Shown piece after piece: positions 17,781 to 26,666 of a stretch of DNA of 47,683 nt; the stretch's first letter is position 1, and every line of letters starts with the position of its first letter. The notes under the pieces are model-generated. The model saw only the letters and a program-made list of their open reading frames with translations, did no database searches and was not told the DNA's origin. The stretch covers positions 1 through 47,683 of the forward strand of contig JABAYF010000014.1 in NCBI GenBank assembly GCA_018609125.1. The letters are read 5' to 3'. The position numbers were made by a program, and so were the translations under genes. The DNA comes from Candidatus Nanopelagicales bacterium (GTDB taxonomy: Bacteria; Actinomycetota; Actinomycetes; S36-B12).

Positions 17781-19199
17781 ATGAGCGATGCGATTCACTC
17801 TGACTGCCTGGTTATCTTCGGTATCACCGGTGACCTTGCGCATAAAATGACCCTGCCCTCGCTGTATCAACTGCAGCGCCGTGGCTTGCTGACGGTGCCC
17901 GTGGTCGGCGTCGCAGCACCTGACCTGACCGATGACGAACTCTGGCAACTCACTCGCGATTCGGTGTATGCGGCCGAATCTGCGCGTGGGCACGAGGTTG
18001 ATGAACAGGCATTGACGCATCTTGTGGAGCGCATGACCTATGTGGGTGGAAATTTCACCGATGCGGGGCTGTACGAGCGACTCGCCGCCCACCTGTCTGC
18101 GTCGTCCCATCCGCTGTTCTATTTGGAAATTCCCCCGGCCTTATTTGGTCCTGTTGTGGAGCAGCTTGGTGCGGCGAAACTGGCTGAGGGTTCTCGGGTG
18201 GCTATCGAAAAACCTTTCGGTACGAGCCTAGATTCGGCACGCGAACTCAATGAACGGCTGCACCAGGTGCTTGACGAAGACCAAATTTTGCGCATTGATC
18301 ACTACCTGGGCAAAGAACCGGTTCAAGATATTGCGTTCGTGCGGTTCGCAAATTCATGGCTGGAACCCCTGTGGCGACGTCAGTACGTTGAGATGATTCA
18401 GATCACGATGGCGGAGCCGTTCGGGGTCGAGGATCGTGGCAGTTTTTACGACCATGTGGGGACGCTGCGCGACGTAGTGCAAAATCACCTGCTTCAGGTG
18501 CTGGCACTGGTGCTTATGGAACCTCCGGGCGCGGGAGCCGACCCGGTGGGTAACCGGCGCCTCGATGTGTTCCAGTCCATTCGTCCGCTCACTGCTGATG
18601 ACGTTGTGCGAGGACAGTACGAGGGCTACCGCGATATCGACGGGGTGGCGCCGGATTCAGAAACAGAAACCTTCGTTGCGGCGCGTTTCCATTGCGACAC
18701 CTGGCGCTGGGCCGGCGTTCCCATCATGATTCGAGCCGGAAAGAAACTTCCGGTCAAGGCCACCGAGGTGGTTGTGCGTTTTCGTAAGGCGCCGCAGTTC
18801 AACTGGGGTGAAAACTTGCAGCGGGTGACAGGTCACGATGATTTCCTCATTCGCATCGGCGATCCCTCCGGTATCGCTTTTGGCCTCCGTGTGAAGAAGC
18901 CCGGGGTGGATGAGGTTGAGCCACAAATGCTTTCGCTGGATTTTCCGTCCACCCTTGGTGACCTACCTTCGCCATACGAGCGGCTGCTGCACGACGCGAT
19001 GACCGGCGATCACACGCTGTTTCCACGCTGGCCTGCTGTGGAAGCCACCTGGAACATCGTGCAGTCGGTACTAGATGCGATGCCACCGGTGCTGCCCTAT
19101 GCGGCTGACACGTGGGGTCCACTTGAGGCCCAACGCATGGCTAAGCACTGGGGCGGATGGCGCGATCCGATCGAGCTGGCTCACGGCACCAGCGGCTAG
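17781..19199 (+). CDS. zwf: Glucose-6-phosphate 1-dehydrogenase
   Basis: A 472-residue enzyme oxidising glucose-6-phosphate to 6-phosphogluconolactone, the entry to the oxidative pentose phosphate pathway. The cofactor loop [11 protein letters not shown] (family GxxGDLA) lies at the N-terminus, the active-site [12 protein letters not shown] (catalytic His region) near residue 168, and the [11 protein letters not shown] substrate segment before it. The length is a little shorter than the usual 490-510. It stands apart from gnd, tal or opcA in this window, so it may serve as an NADPH source for the nearby catabolic oxygenase and reductases (inference). Confidence 0.94.
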   Translation: MSDAIHSDCLVIFGITGDLAHKMTLPSLYQLQRRGLLTVPVVGVAAPDLTDDELWQLTRDSVYAAESARGHEVDEQALTHLVERMTYVGGNFTDAGLYERLAAHLSASSHPLFYLEIPPALFGPVVEQLGAAKLAEGSRVAIEKPFGTSLDSARELNERLHQVLDEDQILRIDHYLGKEPVQDIAFVRFANSWLEPLWRRQYVEMIQITMAEPFGVEDRGSFYDHVGTLRDVVQNHLLQVLALVLMEPPGAGADPVGNRRLDVFQSIRPLTADDVVRGQYEGYRDIDGVAPDSETETFVAARFHCDTWRWAGVPIMIRAGKKLPVKATEVVVRFRKAPQFNWGENLQRVTGHDDFLIRIGDPSGIAFGLRVKKPGVDEVEPQMLSLDFPSTLGDLPSPYERLLHDAMTGDHTLFPRWPAVEATWNIVQSVLDAMPPVLPYAADTWGPLEAQRMAKHWGGWRDPIELAHGTSG

Positions 19200-19238
19200 T
19201 CGCGCTATGCCGATTTTCCCACGAGTGAAAGAGAACGC

Positions 19239-20054
19239 ATGACGATCATCACTGATGCGCAAGCACGGGAATGGGCCGATGCCCTCTACCAGGCGCGCAT
19301 TAACCGTGTCCCGATTCCTCCCCTCACCGAATCGAATGCAGCGCTGAATGTCAGTGACGGTTACGCCATCCAGCAGTACCTGGTACAGCGACTTCTCAAC
19401 GATGGCGAGCAGATCATCGGCTATAAACTTGGGCTTACTTCTGCACCCATGCAGACACTGCTCGGGGTTGATGAACCCGACTTCGGTCCACTCTTTGCTT
19501 CCACAATATTCCACAGCGGCGCACAGATTGAGATGACGGATTTCATCGCACCGCGGGTTGAAGCCGAGATCGCGGTGGTGTTGAAGGACGAACTCACCGG
19601 CCCCCATTGCACGCCCGCGCTGGCCGCCCAGGCTACGAGGGGTCTGATGGCAGCCATCGAAATTGTCGACTCACGGATCGCGGATTGGAAAATCAAGATC
19701 GCCGATACCGTTGCAGACTTGGCGAGCAATGGAGCAACCGCGTTCAGTGGGCGAGTGATCGACATTGACGCTGTGGATCCACGCCTCATCGGCATGGTCT
19801 TCACTCGCAACGGTCAATTAGTTGCGACGGGCGCTGGAGCTGCCGCACTGGGTGACCCGATGGCGGCGGTGGCCTGGTTGGCCAACACATTGGCTCCCTT
19901 GGGTGTCGCGCTTCCCGCCGGCAGCATCATCATGACCGGTGCGTTGCATGCCATGACGCCGGTGACACCGGGTGATACGTTTCGCGCTGACTTTGACCAC
20001 CTCGGTCCCATTACCTTGCGCATTGCGCCGCCCAATGATGGAGAGAGCGACTGA
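19239..20054 (+). CDS. 2-oxopent-4-enoate hydratase-type protein (MhpD/DmpE family)
   Basis: A 271-residue member of the fumarylacetoacetase-fold family that hydrates 2-hydroxypenta-2,4-dienoate in the lower meta-cleavage pathway. The metal-binding ExE motif is seen in PRVEAEIAVVL, and the KLGLTS loop lies near residue 68. It is preceded by AAAGAGAAC and overlaps the next gene by one base (TGATG). The family also contains 4-oxalocrotonate decarboxylases; the two members side by side suggest one of each, as in DmpE/DmpH, which form a complex. Which gene does which reaction cannot be settled by eye. Confidence 0.82.
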   Translation: MTIITDAQAREWADALYQARINRVPIPPLTESNAALNVSDGYAIQQYLVQRLLNDGEQIIGYKLGLTSAPMQTLLGVDEPDFGPLFASTIFHSGAQIEMTDFIAPRVEAEIAVVLKDELTGPHCTPALAAQATRGLMAAIEIVDSRIADWKIKIADTVADLASNGATAFSGRVIDIDAVDPRLIGMVFTRNGQLVATGAGAAALGDPMAAVAWLANTLAPLGVALPAGSIIMTGALHAMTPVTPGDTFRADFDHLGPITLRIAPPNDGESD

Positions 20055-20827
20055 TGAATCGTCAACAACTGAGCGCTCGACTCATTAATGCAGCCGCTAC
20101 CCGCACCGCCACGACACCGTTAACCGATGAATACCCCGACCTAGATGTGGCCACGGCCTACGAAATTCAAGATGAGGTGATTGCCGCACGCACCAGCGCT
20201 GGAGCGGTGGTGGTGGGTGCGAAATTGGGCCTCACCAGTGCGGCGAAGCAGCAGCAGATGAATGTTTCTGAGCCGCTCTACGGGATCCTCACCGATGACA
20301 TGCTCATCGACACCGGAGCCAATCTGGTGTGCGACAGATTTATTCAGCCGCGGTGTGAGCCGGAGGTGGCTTTCCTCATGGCCGAGGATCTGCAGGGATC
20401 GGGAGTAAGCGCTGCACGTGTGCTTGCCGCAACGGCGCTGGTCTTTCCGGCCATTGATGTGCTGGATTCCCGCTTCGCTGGCTATTCCTTCACCCTGCCC
20501 GATGTGGTTGCTGATAATTCATCCTGCGCCGGTTTCATCCTCGGTGGCCAAGGTGTTGACCCGCGCGGATTCGATCTACGGACGGTGGGTTGCGTTTTCG
20601 AAAAGAATGGGAAACTCGTTGCTACCGCTGCTGGTGCGGCAGTTATGGGCCACCCAGCGGCAAGCGTGGCGTGGTTGGTGCGCAAATTAGCATCGCGTGG
20701 TCAAGGCCTCAGTGCCGGTCAAGTTGTCCTGTCCGGCTCGATGACCGAAGCGATTGCCGTGGCACCGGGCGACACCGTGTCCGCACGCATCGATCGCCTG
20801 GGAACCGTTGAGGTTGGCTGTATCTAG
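20054..20827 (+). CDS. 4-oxalocrotonate decarboxylase-type protein (DmpH/MhpD family)
   Basis: A 257-residue paralogue of the preceding gene with the same fold: KLGLTSAAKQQQM near residue 56, QPRCEPEVAFLM with the ExE metal pair, and SSCAGFILGG further on. It would decarboxylate 2-oxo-3-hexenedioate or act on an analogous 2-oxo acid. The one-base overlap with the upstream gene gives coupled translation, as expected for a hetero-complex. Its stop is 12 bases from the end of the convergent aldehyde dehydrogenase gene. Confidence 0.8.
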   Translation: MNRQQLSARLINAAATRTATTPLTDEYPDLDVATAYEIQDEVIAARTSAGAVVVGAKLGLTSAAKQQQMNVSEPLYGILTDDMLIDTGANLVCDRFIQPRCEPEVAFLMAEDLQGSGVSAARVLAATALVFPAIDVLDSRFAGYSFTLPDVVADNSSCAGFILGGQGVDPRGFDLRTVGCVFEKNGKLVATAAGAAVMGHPAASVAWLVRKLASRGQGLSAGQVVLSGSMTEAIAVAPGDTVSARIDRLGTVEVGCI

Positions 20828-20839
20828 CGTCGAGTCAGA

Positions 20840-22303
20840 TCAGGTGTGGTCTGAATCGATCTGCATAATGACCGCCTTGGGTTCGGTAAAGAATTCGCGA
20901 CTATACATTCCGCCCTCGCGTCCGACACCGGATTCTCCGACTCCACCAAAGGGTGCACGAAGGTCGCGAATGAAAAAGCAATTCACCCAGATAGTACCGG
21001 CGTGTAACCGAGCCGAAACCCGGTGCGCGCGAGATAAGTCTCGGGTGAAAACCATGGCATTAAGTCCGTAGCGTGTGTCGTTAGCCGCTGCAATCACCTC
21101 GGCTTCGGTGTCAAAGGGTGCAACCACAACAACAGGTCCAAAGATTTCTTCGCGGCACACGCGCGCATCGGTAGGCGCGTCTACGATAATGCTGGGGCGC
21201 ACCGACCAGCCCTCACCGACACCACCGGTCAGTAGCTGACCGCCATCAGTCGCGAGTGTGTCGAAGTATCCGCTGACCTTCCTGAAATGCGTTTGACTAG
21301 CGAGCGGACCAAACTCTGTTGTGGCATCCGTTGGGTCACCGATGCGAAGTGCCTGGGCGGCAACGATATAGCGGCGCATGAATTCGTCGTAAATTCCGCG
21401 CTGCACATAGAGCCGGCTGCCGGCTAAACACACTTGGCCGGCATTCCTAAAGATTGCCTGCACCGCCCAGTGCACGGCGTTATCCAGATCTGCGTCATCG
21501 AAAACGATATTCGCACCCTTGCCACCAAGCTCAAGGCTGACCGGAATCAGGTTGGCCGCTGCAACGGCGCTGATCGCTTTTCCGGTGGTGGACTCTCCGG
21601 TGAAAGTGATGCGATCTACGCGGGCGTCAGCGGTAAGTGTGGAACCCACCGAATCTGGCCCATATCCGTGAACCACATTGAGCACTCCGGGTGGCATGCC
21701 GGCGGCAAGGGCCAGTCGCGCCCAGATGGTGGCCGAAACCGGGGTGTCTTCTGCAGGCTTCAACACTACGGTGTTACCCCAAGCCAGCGCCGGTGCGACC
21801 TTCCAGGTACCCAGCATCAACGGGAAGTTCCACGGCGAGATAGCCACGACCACCCCTGCGGATTCATAGCGGGTGTAGGCGTGATGGCCGGAGTCCATGG
21901 GCAGTGTTTCGGCTGCGGTGAGGCGGGCATGATCAGCAAAGAACCGAACGTTCCAGGCACTGCGTGCCACATCGTGGAGAGCTTGGGTAATCGGCTTACC
22001 CATGTCGCGGCAGTCGGCCATCGCGAGTTCGTGTGCGTGTTCATCCATCAGATCGGCGAGGCGATGCAAAATTTTCTGGCGAGCCTCAAAGCCCATGCGC
22101 GGCCAAGGACCGTGGTCGAAAGCTAACCGAGCCGCAGCCACTGCACGGTCGGCGTCTGCCGGTGACCCCAGAGCTACCTGCGCCCATGGTTGTTGTGTAT
22201 AGGGATTGATGTCGTCCATGACTGCACCATCGAGGGAGGCCACCTCTTCGCCATTAATGATGTGACCGAAGTGGGTATCAGAAAATGGTGCTGTGGTAGT
22301 CAT
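20840..22303 (-). CDS. Aldehyde dehydrogenase, 2-hydroxymuconic semialdehyde dehydrogenase-like
   Basis: A 487-residue NAD(P)-dependent aldehyde dehydrogenase. The SPWNFP and FTGEST segments of the Rossmann domain, the general-base Glu in ELGGKGAN, and the catalytic Cys in NAGQVCLAG are all present. The C-terminal WVNCFFIRDLRAPFGGVGES resembles the RDLR-PFGG form of hydroxymuconic semialdehyde dehydrogenases (DmpC/XylG/HpaE group), which fits the two MhpD-type genes beside it. GAGAGGATG precedes the ATG. It reads from the same strand as the pxp genes, 39 bases downstream, and may be in their operon. Confidence 0.85.
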   Translation of the reverse strand: MTTTAPFSDTHFGHIINGEEVASLDGAVMDDINPYTQQPWAQVALGSPADADRAVAAARLAFDHGPWPRMGFEARQKILHRLADLMDEHAHELAMADCRDMGKPITQALHDVARSAWNVRFFADHARLTAAETLPMDSGHHAYTRYESAGVVVAISPWNFPLMLGTWKVAPALAWGNTVVLKPAEDTPVSATIWARLALAAGMPPGVLNVVHGYGPDSVGSTLTADARVDRITFTGESTTGKAISAVAAANLIPVSLELGGKGANIVFDDADLDNAVHWAVQAIFRNAGQVCLAGSRLYVQRGIYDEFMRRYIVAAQALRIGDPTDATTEFGPLASQTHFRKVSGYFDTLATDGGQLLTGGVGEGWSVRPSIIVDAPTDARVCREEIFGPVVVVAPFDTEAEVIAAANDTRYGLNAMVFTRDLSRAHRVSARLHAGTIWVNCFFIRDLRAPFGGVGESGVGREGGMYSREFFTEPKAVIMQIDSDHT

Positions 22304-22342
22304 GGTGACATCCTCTCGCGTTTGTTGATGCTCGTTGCGGTC

Positions 22343-23911
22343 TCAGGGCAAAACGCTGGAGATTTCGCGAAAACGAATCTTGGCACCCGGTGGCCACTGT
22401 GCGGCACCGGCTGGGTCCTGCAGCACGGCGATCACCGGATACCCTCCGGTCACCGGATGATCAGGGCCAAGCACCACCGGTTGACCGTTGGGTGGCAGTT
22501 GAATAGCGCCGCTCACCATCGGGTACGACGGGCGAAGCGAGGAGTCAATTGGCGCCTCAAGGGGATTCCCGTGCAACCGGATTCCGACCCGATTGCTGTG
22601 CGGCGTCACGGTGTAGTCCTGCCGGTAGAGCACGCCGATGTCAGCGAAGCGCCCCGCATCTGGGCCGGGATACACCGGCACGGTTAACGTCTGGTCGCCG
22701 CGTCCCTCCTCGAGACTCGTGGGAAGGTAATCAACCACCGGTTGCATGTCGTAGGACGTGCCGATCGGCAGGTGATCGCCCGCCTGTAGTTGGGGTGGGC
22801 CAAGGCCGGAGAGCGTGTCGGTGGAGCGTGAACCCAAGGTTGCGGGCACGTCTAGGCCCCCGCGAATCGCCAACCATCGGCGCAGGCCGTCGTAGGTCGG
22901 GCCCAGCAATAATTCTTCGCTGGGGCTCAAATGCTGTGGCGCGTTAAGATCTAGGAGTCGTTCTGACTGTCCTGAGCGCAGCCAGATGGGGCCCGGCGCG
23001 CCGGTGACCGCTACGGTCATGCTCCGTTGCGCGCGCAGGTGCAGACCACTTCCTACGATCTCAAGTCCAGCGGCGGTGTCGGTGTTACCCACCAGCCGCG
23101 TAGCGGTAGCAAAGGCCGCGCTGTCCCAGGGTCCCGCACTACCCACCGCGATGGAGCCCCAACCGCGTCGGCCGTGATCAACCACGATGGTGTGCATTCC
23201 TGGGTTCACCACCTCCGCATCATTTCGGTCGGCTGCCTCCAGTTCGGTGCCCGCATCGTGCTGGGCTGAACTGAGTGGTATCGCCTCGCGCACCGGAGTG
23301 AAACGCACGTTTAGACCTGGTTCGATAAGCGAGGGCGGATCATTCTCGACATCAAAGAGCACGGCGCGCGTGTGCCCAATGAGGTGCCAGCCCCCGGGTG
23401 ATTCGCGTGGATACACTGCGCTGTATCCGGCGGCGATCGCCACTGAGCCAGCGGGCACGTGTGTTCTGGGCAGGTCGTGCCGGGGAAGGTGCAGTTCGGC
23501 GGGTAACCCGGTGAGATAGCCAAAACCCGGAACGAAACCGCAAAAAGCCACCCGGTACGCGGCTTGGGAATGCAACGCGATGACACGTTCGACTGACATC
23601 GCACACCGTGCGGCGACTTCATCAAGATCGGGTGCGCCATACACGACCTCAAGGTCTAGCTGGGTTCGCTCATCGTGACGCGATACATCGTCGAAATCAG
23701 CATCGTCGACGGTGTCCAACAACCCCATCAATTGAGTTGACGTGGCCGCAGAGGCCTCGGTCACGCGCACAAGAACGCAGTCTTGCGCTGCGATCACATC
23801 AACCACGTCCGCCAAGTTCGCCTGCTGAATGTGGTGCATGACCGCGAGTGGGTTGGTGTGGGTAAGGAGAAACGCATGCCGACCAAATGGGATGAACCGC
23901 GGATCGATCAA
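22343..23911 (-). CDS. pxpBC: 5-oxoprolinase subunits B and C, natural fusion (KipI-KipA)
   Basis: A 522-residue fusion. Residues about 1-205 match PxpB/KipI (FCGFVPGFGYLTGLP, then PRTHVPAGSVAIA and SPGGWHLIGHT). Residues about 225-520 match PxpC/KipA (DHGRRGWGSIAVGSAGPWDS, then the GPTYDG and RVGIRLHG segments). With PxpA this forms the ATP-dependent enzyme that opens 5-oxoproline to glutamate. The ATG overlaps the pxpA stop by four bases (ATGA). Fused B-C forms exist in other bacteria. Whether 5-oxoproline or a related lactam is the real substrate here is open. Confidence 0.92.
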   Translation of the reverse strand: MIDPRFIPFGRHAFLLTHTNPLAVMHHIQQANLADVVDVIAAQDCVLVRVTEASAATSTQLMGLLDTVDDADFDDVSRHDERTQLDLEVVYGAPDLDEVAARCAMSVERVIALHSQAAYRVAFCGFVPGFGYLTGLPAELHLPRHDLPRTHVPAGSVAIAAGYSAVYPRESPGGWHLIGHTRAVLFDVENDPPSLIEPGLNVRFTPVREAIPLSSAQHDAGTELEAADRNDAEVVNPGMHTIVVDHGRRGWGSIAVGSAGPWDSAAFATATRLVGNTDTAAGLEIVGSGLHLRAQRSMTVAVTGAPGPIWLRSGQSERLLDLNAPQHLSPSEELLLGPTYDGLRRWLAIRGGLDVPATLGSRSTDTLSGLGPPQLQAGDHLPIGTSYDMQPVVDYLPTSLEEGRGDQTLTVPVYPGPDAGRFADIGVLYRQDYTVTPHSNRVGIRLHGNPLEAPIDSSLRPSYPMVSGAIQLPPNGQPVVLGPDHPVTGGYPVIAVLQDPAGAAQWPPGAKIRFREISSVLP

Positions 23912-24642
23912 CGGACGCTCCTGGCAAAGGATTGCACTCGCACCTGAGCAGTGAGTAGGTGACGGTGTGCAATGCCGGCAATGGCAACAGCGTCAGGGGT
24001 GTCACTGTGGATGCATAGGCTATCTGCAATGGTGAAACCTTCACTGCCCCACAGACTAAGGCGGTGTTCCACCTGACTGCGATCGAGGAGTGCGGCAGGG
24101 TGTGTGCGGGGGAGTAGGCGCTGTGATACGCCATAACCTCGATCGAGGAAAGCTTCCCGATAAACAGATACGTCGTGGCGTTCACACCATGCTCGCAACG
24201 CACCAACGGGCATCGTCAGGACTGAGAGGTGATGGTTTGCGGCGAGTGCTCCGACAACCTCTGCGACAGCCTCGTCGTCCACACAAGCGTGATACAAAGC
24301 ACCGTGTGGTTTTAGATAGGCCACCTCAGTGTTTGCTTTTGCGGCTGCCGCCATGAGTTCTTGTAATTGGTGATGTATCTGGGCTGCTAGCAGTGTTGGC
24401 GGTACCTGCAGCTGACGCCGGCCAAATCCCTCAGGGTCAAGATATGACACCTGTGCACCCACGACCACGTCGTGGTCAACAGCCTGTCGGCACGCTCGCT
24501 CCATGGACACGGCAGTGCCTACGTGGCCACCGCACGCTATGTTCGCGCTGGAGATGTATTCCATCAGGGCACCATCAACGACACCCTGGTCGGGCAATTC
24601 ACCGATGTCGGCGTTGAGATCCATGTGAAGCACCCTCGACAT
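23908..24642 (-). CDS. pxpA: 5-oxoprolinase subunit A (LamB/YcsF family)
   Basis: A 244-residue protein of the LamB/YcsF family. The family opening MDLNADIGE, SANIACGGHVG, the GAQVSYLDPEGFGRR segment and YLKPHGALYH are all seen. It works with PxpB and PxpC to hydrolyse 5-oxoproline. The start is taken at the first ATG; a second ATG six codons later has the better ribosome-binding sequence (GAGGG) and gives the usual family N-terminus, so the true start may be at 24624. Confidence 0.92.
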   Translation of the reverse strand: MSRVLHMDLNADIGELPDQGVVDGALMEYISSANIACGGHVGTAVSMERACRQAVDHDVVVGAQVSYLDPEGFGRRQLQVPPTLLAAQIHHQLQELMAAAAKANTEVAYLKPHGALYHACVDDEAVAEVVGALAANHHLSVLTMPVGALRAWCERHDVSVYREAFLDRGYGVSQRLLPRTHPAALLDRSQVEHRLSLWGSEGFTIADSLCIHSDTPDAVAIAGIAHRHLLTAQVRVQSFARSVR

Positions 24643-24852
24643 GGCCTTACGCTACTTTGTTGAGGTCAAGTGCCGTTACGACGCTATCGACGCGCGCGCA
24701 GCAGTTGGGTGTAGGCGATTGAGGGGTTGCATTACGTGTCACCCGTTCAGGTTCTTCGGGGCCATGATCGGCTCTCGTTGACGGAGAAGGTTTCGCTGGT
24801 CCTGACGGTCTCAGCGGGCGGAACTAGGAACCGGTGTGAATGCCTGTGTGGG
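24643..24852. other. Intergenic region before tRNA-Lys, no gene seen
   Basis: 210 bases upstream of pxpA and beyond the 3' end of tRNA-Lys. No convincing frame, terminator or operator of the type found in the island was seen. The pxpA promoter should lie within its first 100 bases. Confidence 0.5.
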
Positions 24853-24925
24853 TGCGCCGCCAGGGACTTGAACCCCGAACCCGCGGATTAAGAGTCCGCT
24901 GCTCTGCCAATTGAGCTAGCGGCGC
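24853..24925 (-). tRNA. tRNA-Lys (anticodon CTT)
   Basis: 73 bases on the minus strand. The acceptor GCGCCGC pairs with GCGGCGC, the anticodon stem GCGGA/TCCGC encloses CTCTTAA with anticodon CTT, and the T arm contains GGTTCAAGTCC. CCA is not encoded. No duplicated tRNA end was found nearby that would mark an integration site. Confidence 0.95.
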
Positions 24926-25018
24926 GTCGTGCGAGATGGACGGTATCACTGCTCGTGGTGCTCGCTGAGTCGACCCCTTCCTTCTCCGACCTCCCATTTG
25001 TTCGGTCTGCGCGGATCT

Positions 25019-25459
25019 TTACTCAGGGAGACCGCATGCTGCCGTGTAGATCAAATCGGGCACACCTGAAACTTCCGGCGACTGCGCGCAGATTTCGTTA
25101 ATGGAGACCGGGACCCAGGTGGATTGAACAGATCGAAGGAAGAAGGAGGTGGGAACGGTGACCCCACCGGTCTCTACCTGTGCGCGGGCATAGACCCAGC
25201 CATCGGCACACTCAAAACTGTCCAGGGCGACGAAGGTTGCTCCCGGGTAAGTTTCGTTGACATCGACCTGGATCACCTGGCCTACAGAGGCAGCGTCACA
25301 CACCGCGGGTTCGCCGGTAGGGCTGCCATTCGGGTCGGGAGTAGCAGAATCGGCGCTACATCCGGCCACGCCTAGTACGGCGCCGGCAAGCAGAACGGCC
25401 GCGCCACGAGTGAGTCGCCGGTGGGCGCCGGGTGAGGTCTTGATCGGGAGGGCAGGCAT
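25019..25459 (-). CDS. Small lipoprotein of unknown function
   Basis: A 146-residue protein with a basic N-terminus, a hydrophobic helix and the lipobox GVAGC (Cys34). The mature part starts with a Ser/Pro/Asp linker and has four further Cys (near PAVCDAASV, SFECADGW, NEICAQ, TAACGLPE), which could form two disulfides outside the membrane. I do not recognise a family. It starts 8 bases after the MFS gene ends and is probably co-transcribed with it. Confidence 0.75.
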   Translation of the reverse strand: MPALPIKTSPGAHRRLTRGAAVLLAGAVLGVAGCSADSATPDPNGSPTGEPAVCDAASVGQVIQVDVNETYPGATFVALDSFECADGWVYARAQVETGGVTVPTSFFLRSVQSTWVPVSINEICAQSPEVSGVPDLIYTAACGLPE

Positions 25460-25466
25460 CGTGGCT

Positions 25467-26666
25467 TTAGTGTACGTCGGTTATCGCCATCGGCCTTGGT
25501 TGTTGGTTGGCTCGTGCGATCACGGCGCCGAGCACAGAAGCGATGGCGAGAAAGACCCAGGCAACCTGCCATGACGTGGCTTCCACCAAGCGTGAAGTAA
25601 CGATGGGAGCCAGGCCCCAGGAGGTAAAAATGACGGCGTTGAGTGCTCCCTGACTGGTGCCCATGCGGTCAGCTGGCACGAGGGAAACGGTAAGGGTGAA
25701 GGCGAGGGAATTCCAACCCATTCCCATAACTGCAGCCAGGAGCAGGAAGACGACGGTGACGGGGTGAGCATTTGTGGCCACCGCGGTCAGGAGGAGGCCA
25801 GCGGTAATGAGACCGGTGACGCGAAACAGGGCCACTCGTCGCAGCGGAAGCCGGTCTGCGGCGTAACCGATACCGACTCGGAGCATGACCGTGGTCACCA
25901 TGACAAGCGCGAAAGCCAAAGCGGCTGACTCCGGTGCCCACCCACGCGCGGTGACCAAGTACAACGTCAGCAGTGCAATGACACCGATTTGAGTGATGGT
26001 GTACAACGCGCTGGCTGCGAACATGGGTAGTACGGGTCGCCACGGGGTGGGTCCGAGCGGAGGTCGAGCCTGGCTGCGATCGCGGGTGCTTTTCACGGTG
26101 CCGGCCACGAGACCGGCAGCGATCAGCAGCAGAACTGCGAGGGTCCACAGCGCCGCGGCCAGCGAGATTGACAGGGCGACGAGGGGCAGGATCAGGCCCG
26201 CGGTGGCACCCCCGAGCGGCACCGCGGCCTGACGAAACCCGAATGCCAATCCGATCCGATTGGTATCGGCAAAGGCCCGCACGATGCTCTTGGTCAGTGC
26301 CACGGTGGGCGCCGCCGCCGTAAGGCCCGCACCAATGAGGCCCACGGCGGTTCCGATGAGTGAACCGAAGGAGGCGCCAATGCCGGCGCCTATGAGTGCA
26401 GCAGCGGTAAGGCTGAGTCCGACGACAGCGACGAATCGATCGGAGGTGTGATCAGTGAGGCGACCCCACAGCAGTACTGCGGCTGCGGTGCCTAGGCTGC
26501 CGATTCCGAGCAGTAAGCCCGTGCCGGCGGTGTCTAACTCGAAGGTGCTTTGCAGTATCGGACCGAGAGCGGGCAGGCCCTGCTGGAGTGCGGAAACACT
26601 GACCTGGGCTGCAATTGCCGCGGCCAGAACCGCTAGCGCTCCCCGCAGGGAACCGCGGGTGGTGAT
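25467..26666 (-). CDS. MFS transporter with a probable non-standard start codon (ATC)
   Basis: A 12-helix major facilitator protein, about 399 residues in this model. Read upstream of the first GTG (26345), the frame continues with an intact MFS N-terminus: QVSVSALQQGLPALGPILQS, then GLLLGIGSLGTAAAVLLWGRL (helix 2 and the loop GRLTDHTSDR). No ATG, GTG or TTG occurs in frame between the upstream gene's stop and 26345. An ATC at 26664-26666 sits exactly where a TAATG overlap start would be expected (it reads TAATC), and a CTG at 26646-26648 is the other candidate. The coordinates follow the ATC. The substrate is unknown; the gene follows the acyl-CoA dehydrogenase. Confidence 0.75.
   Translation of the reverse strand: MTTRGSLRGALAVLAAAIAAQVSVSALQQGLPALGPILQSTFELDTAGTGLLLGIGSLGTAAAVLLWGRLTDHTSDRFVAVVGLSLTAAALIGAGIGASFGSLIGTAVGLIGAGLTAAAPTVALTKSIVRAFADTNRIGLAFGFRQAAVPLGGATAGLILPLVALSISLAAALWTLAVLLLIAAGLVAGTVKSTRDRSQARPPLGPTPWRPVLPMFAASALYTITQIGVIALLTLYLVTARGWAPESAALAFALVMVTTVMLRVGIGYAADRLPLRRVALFRVTGLITAGLLLTAVATNAHPVTVVFLLLAAVMGMGWNSLAFTLTVSLVPADRMGTSQGALNAVIFTSWGLAPIVTSRLVEATSWQVAWVFLAIASVLGAVIARANQQPRPMAITDVH

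Noticed and set aside
24853-24925. tRNA-Lys as an island integration site
   Set aside because: No direct repeat of the tRNA 3' end and no integrase found; the catabolic genes also occur on both sides of it.
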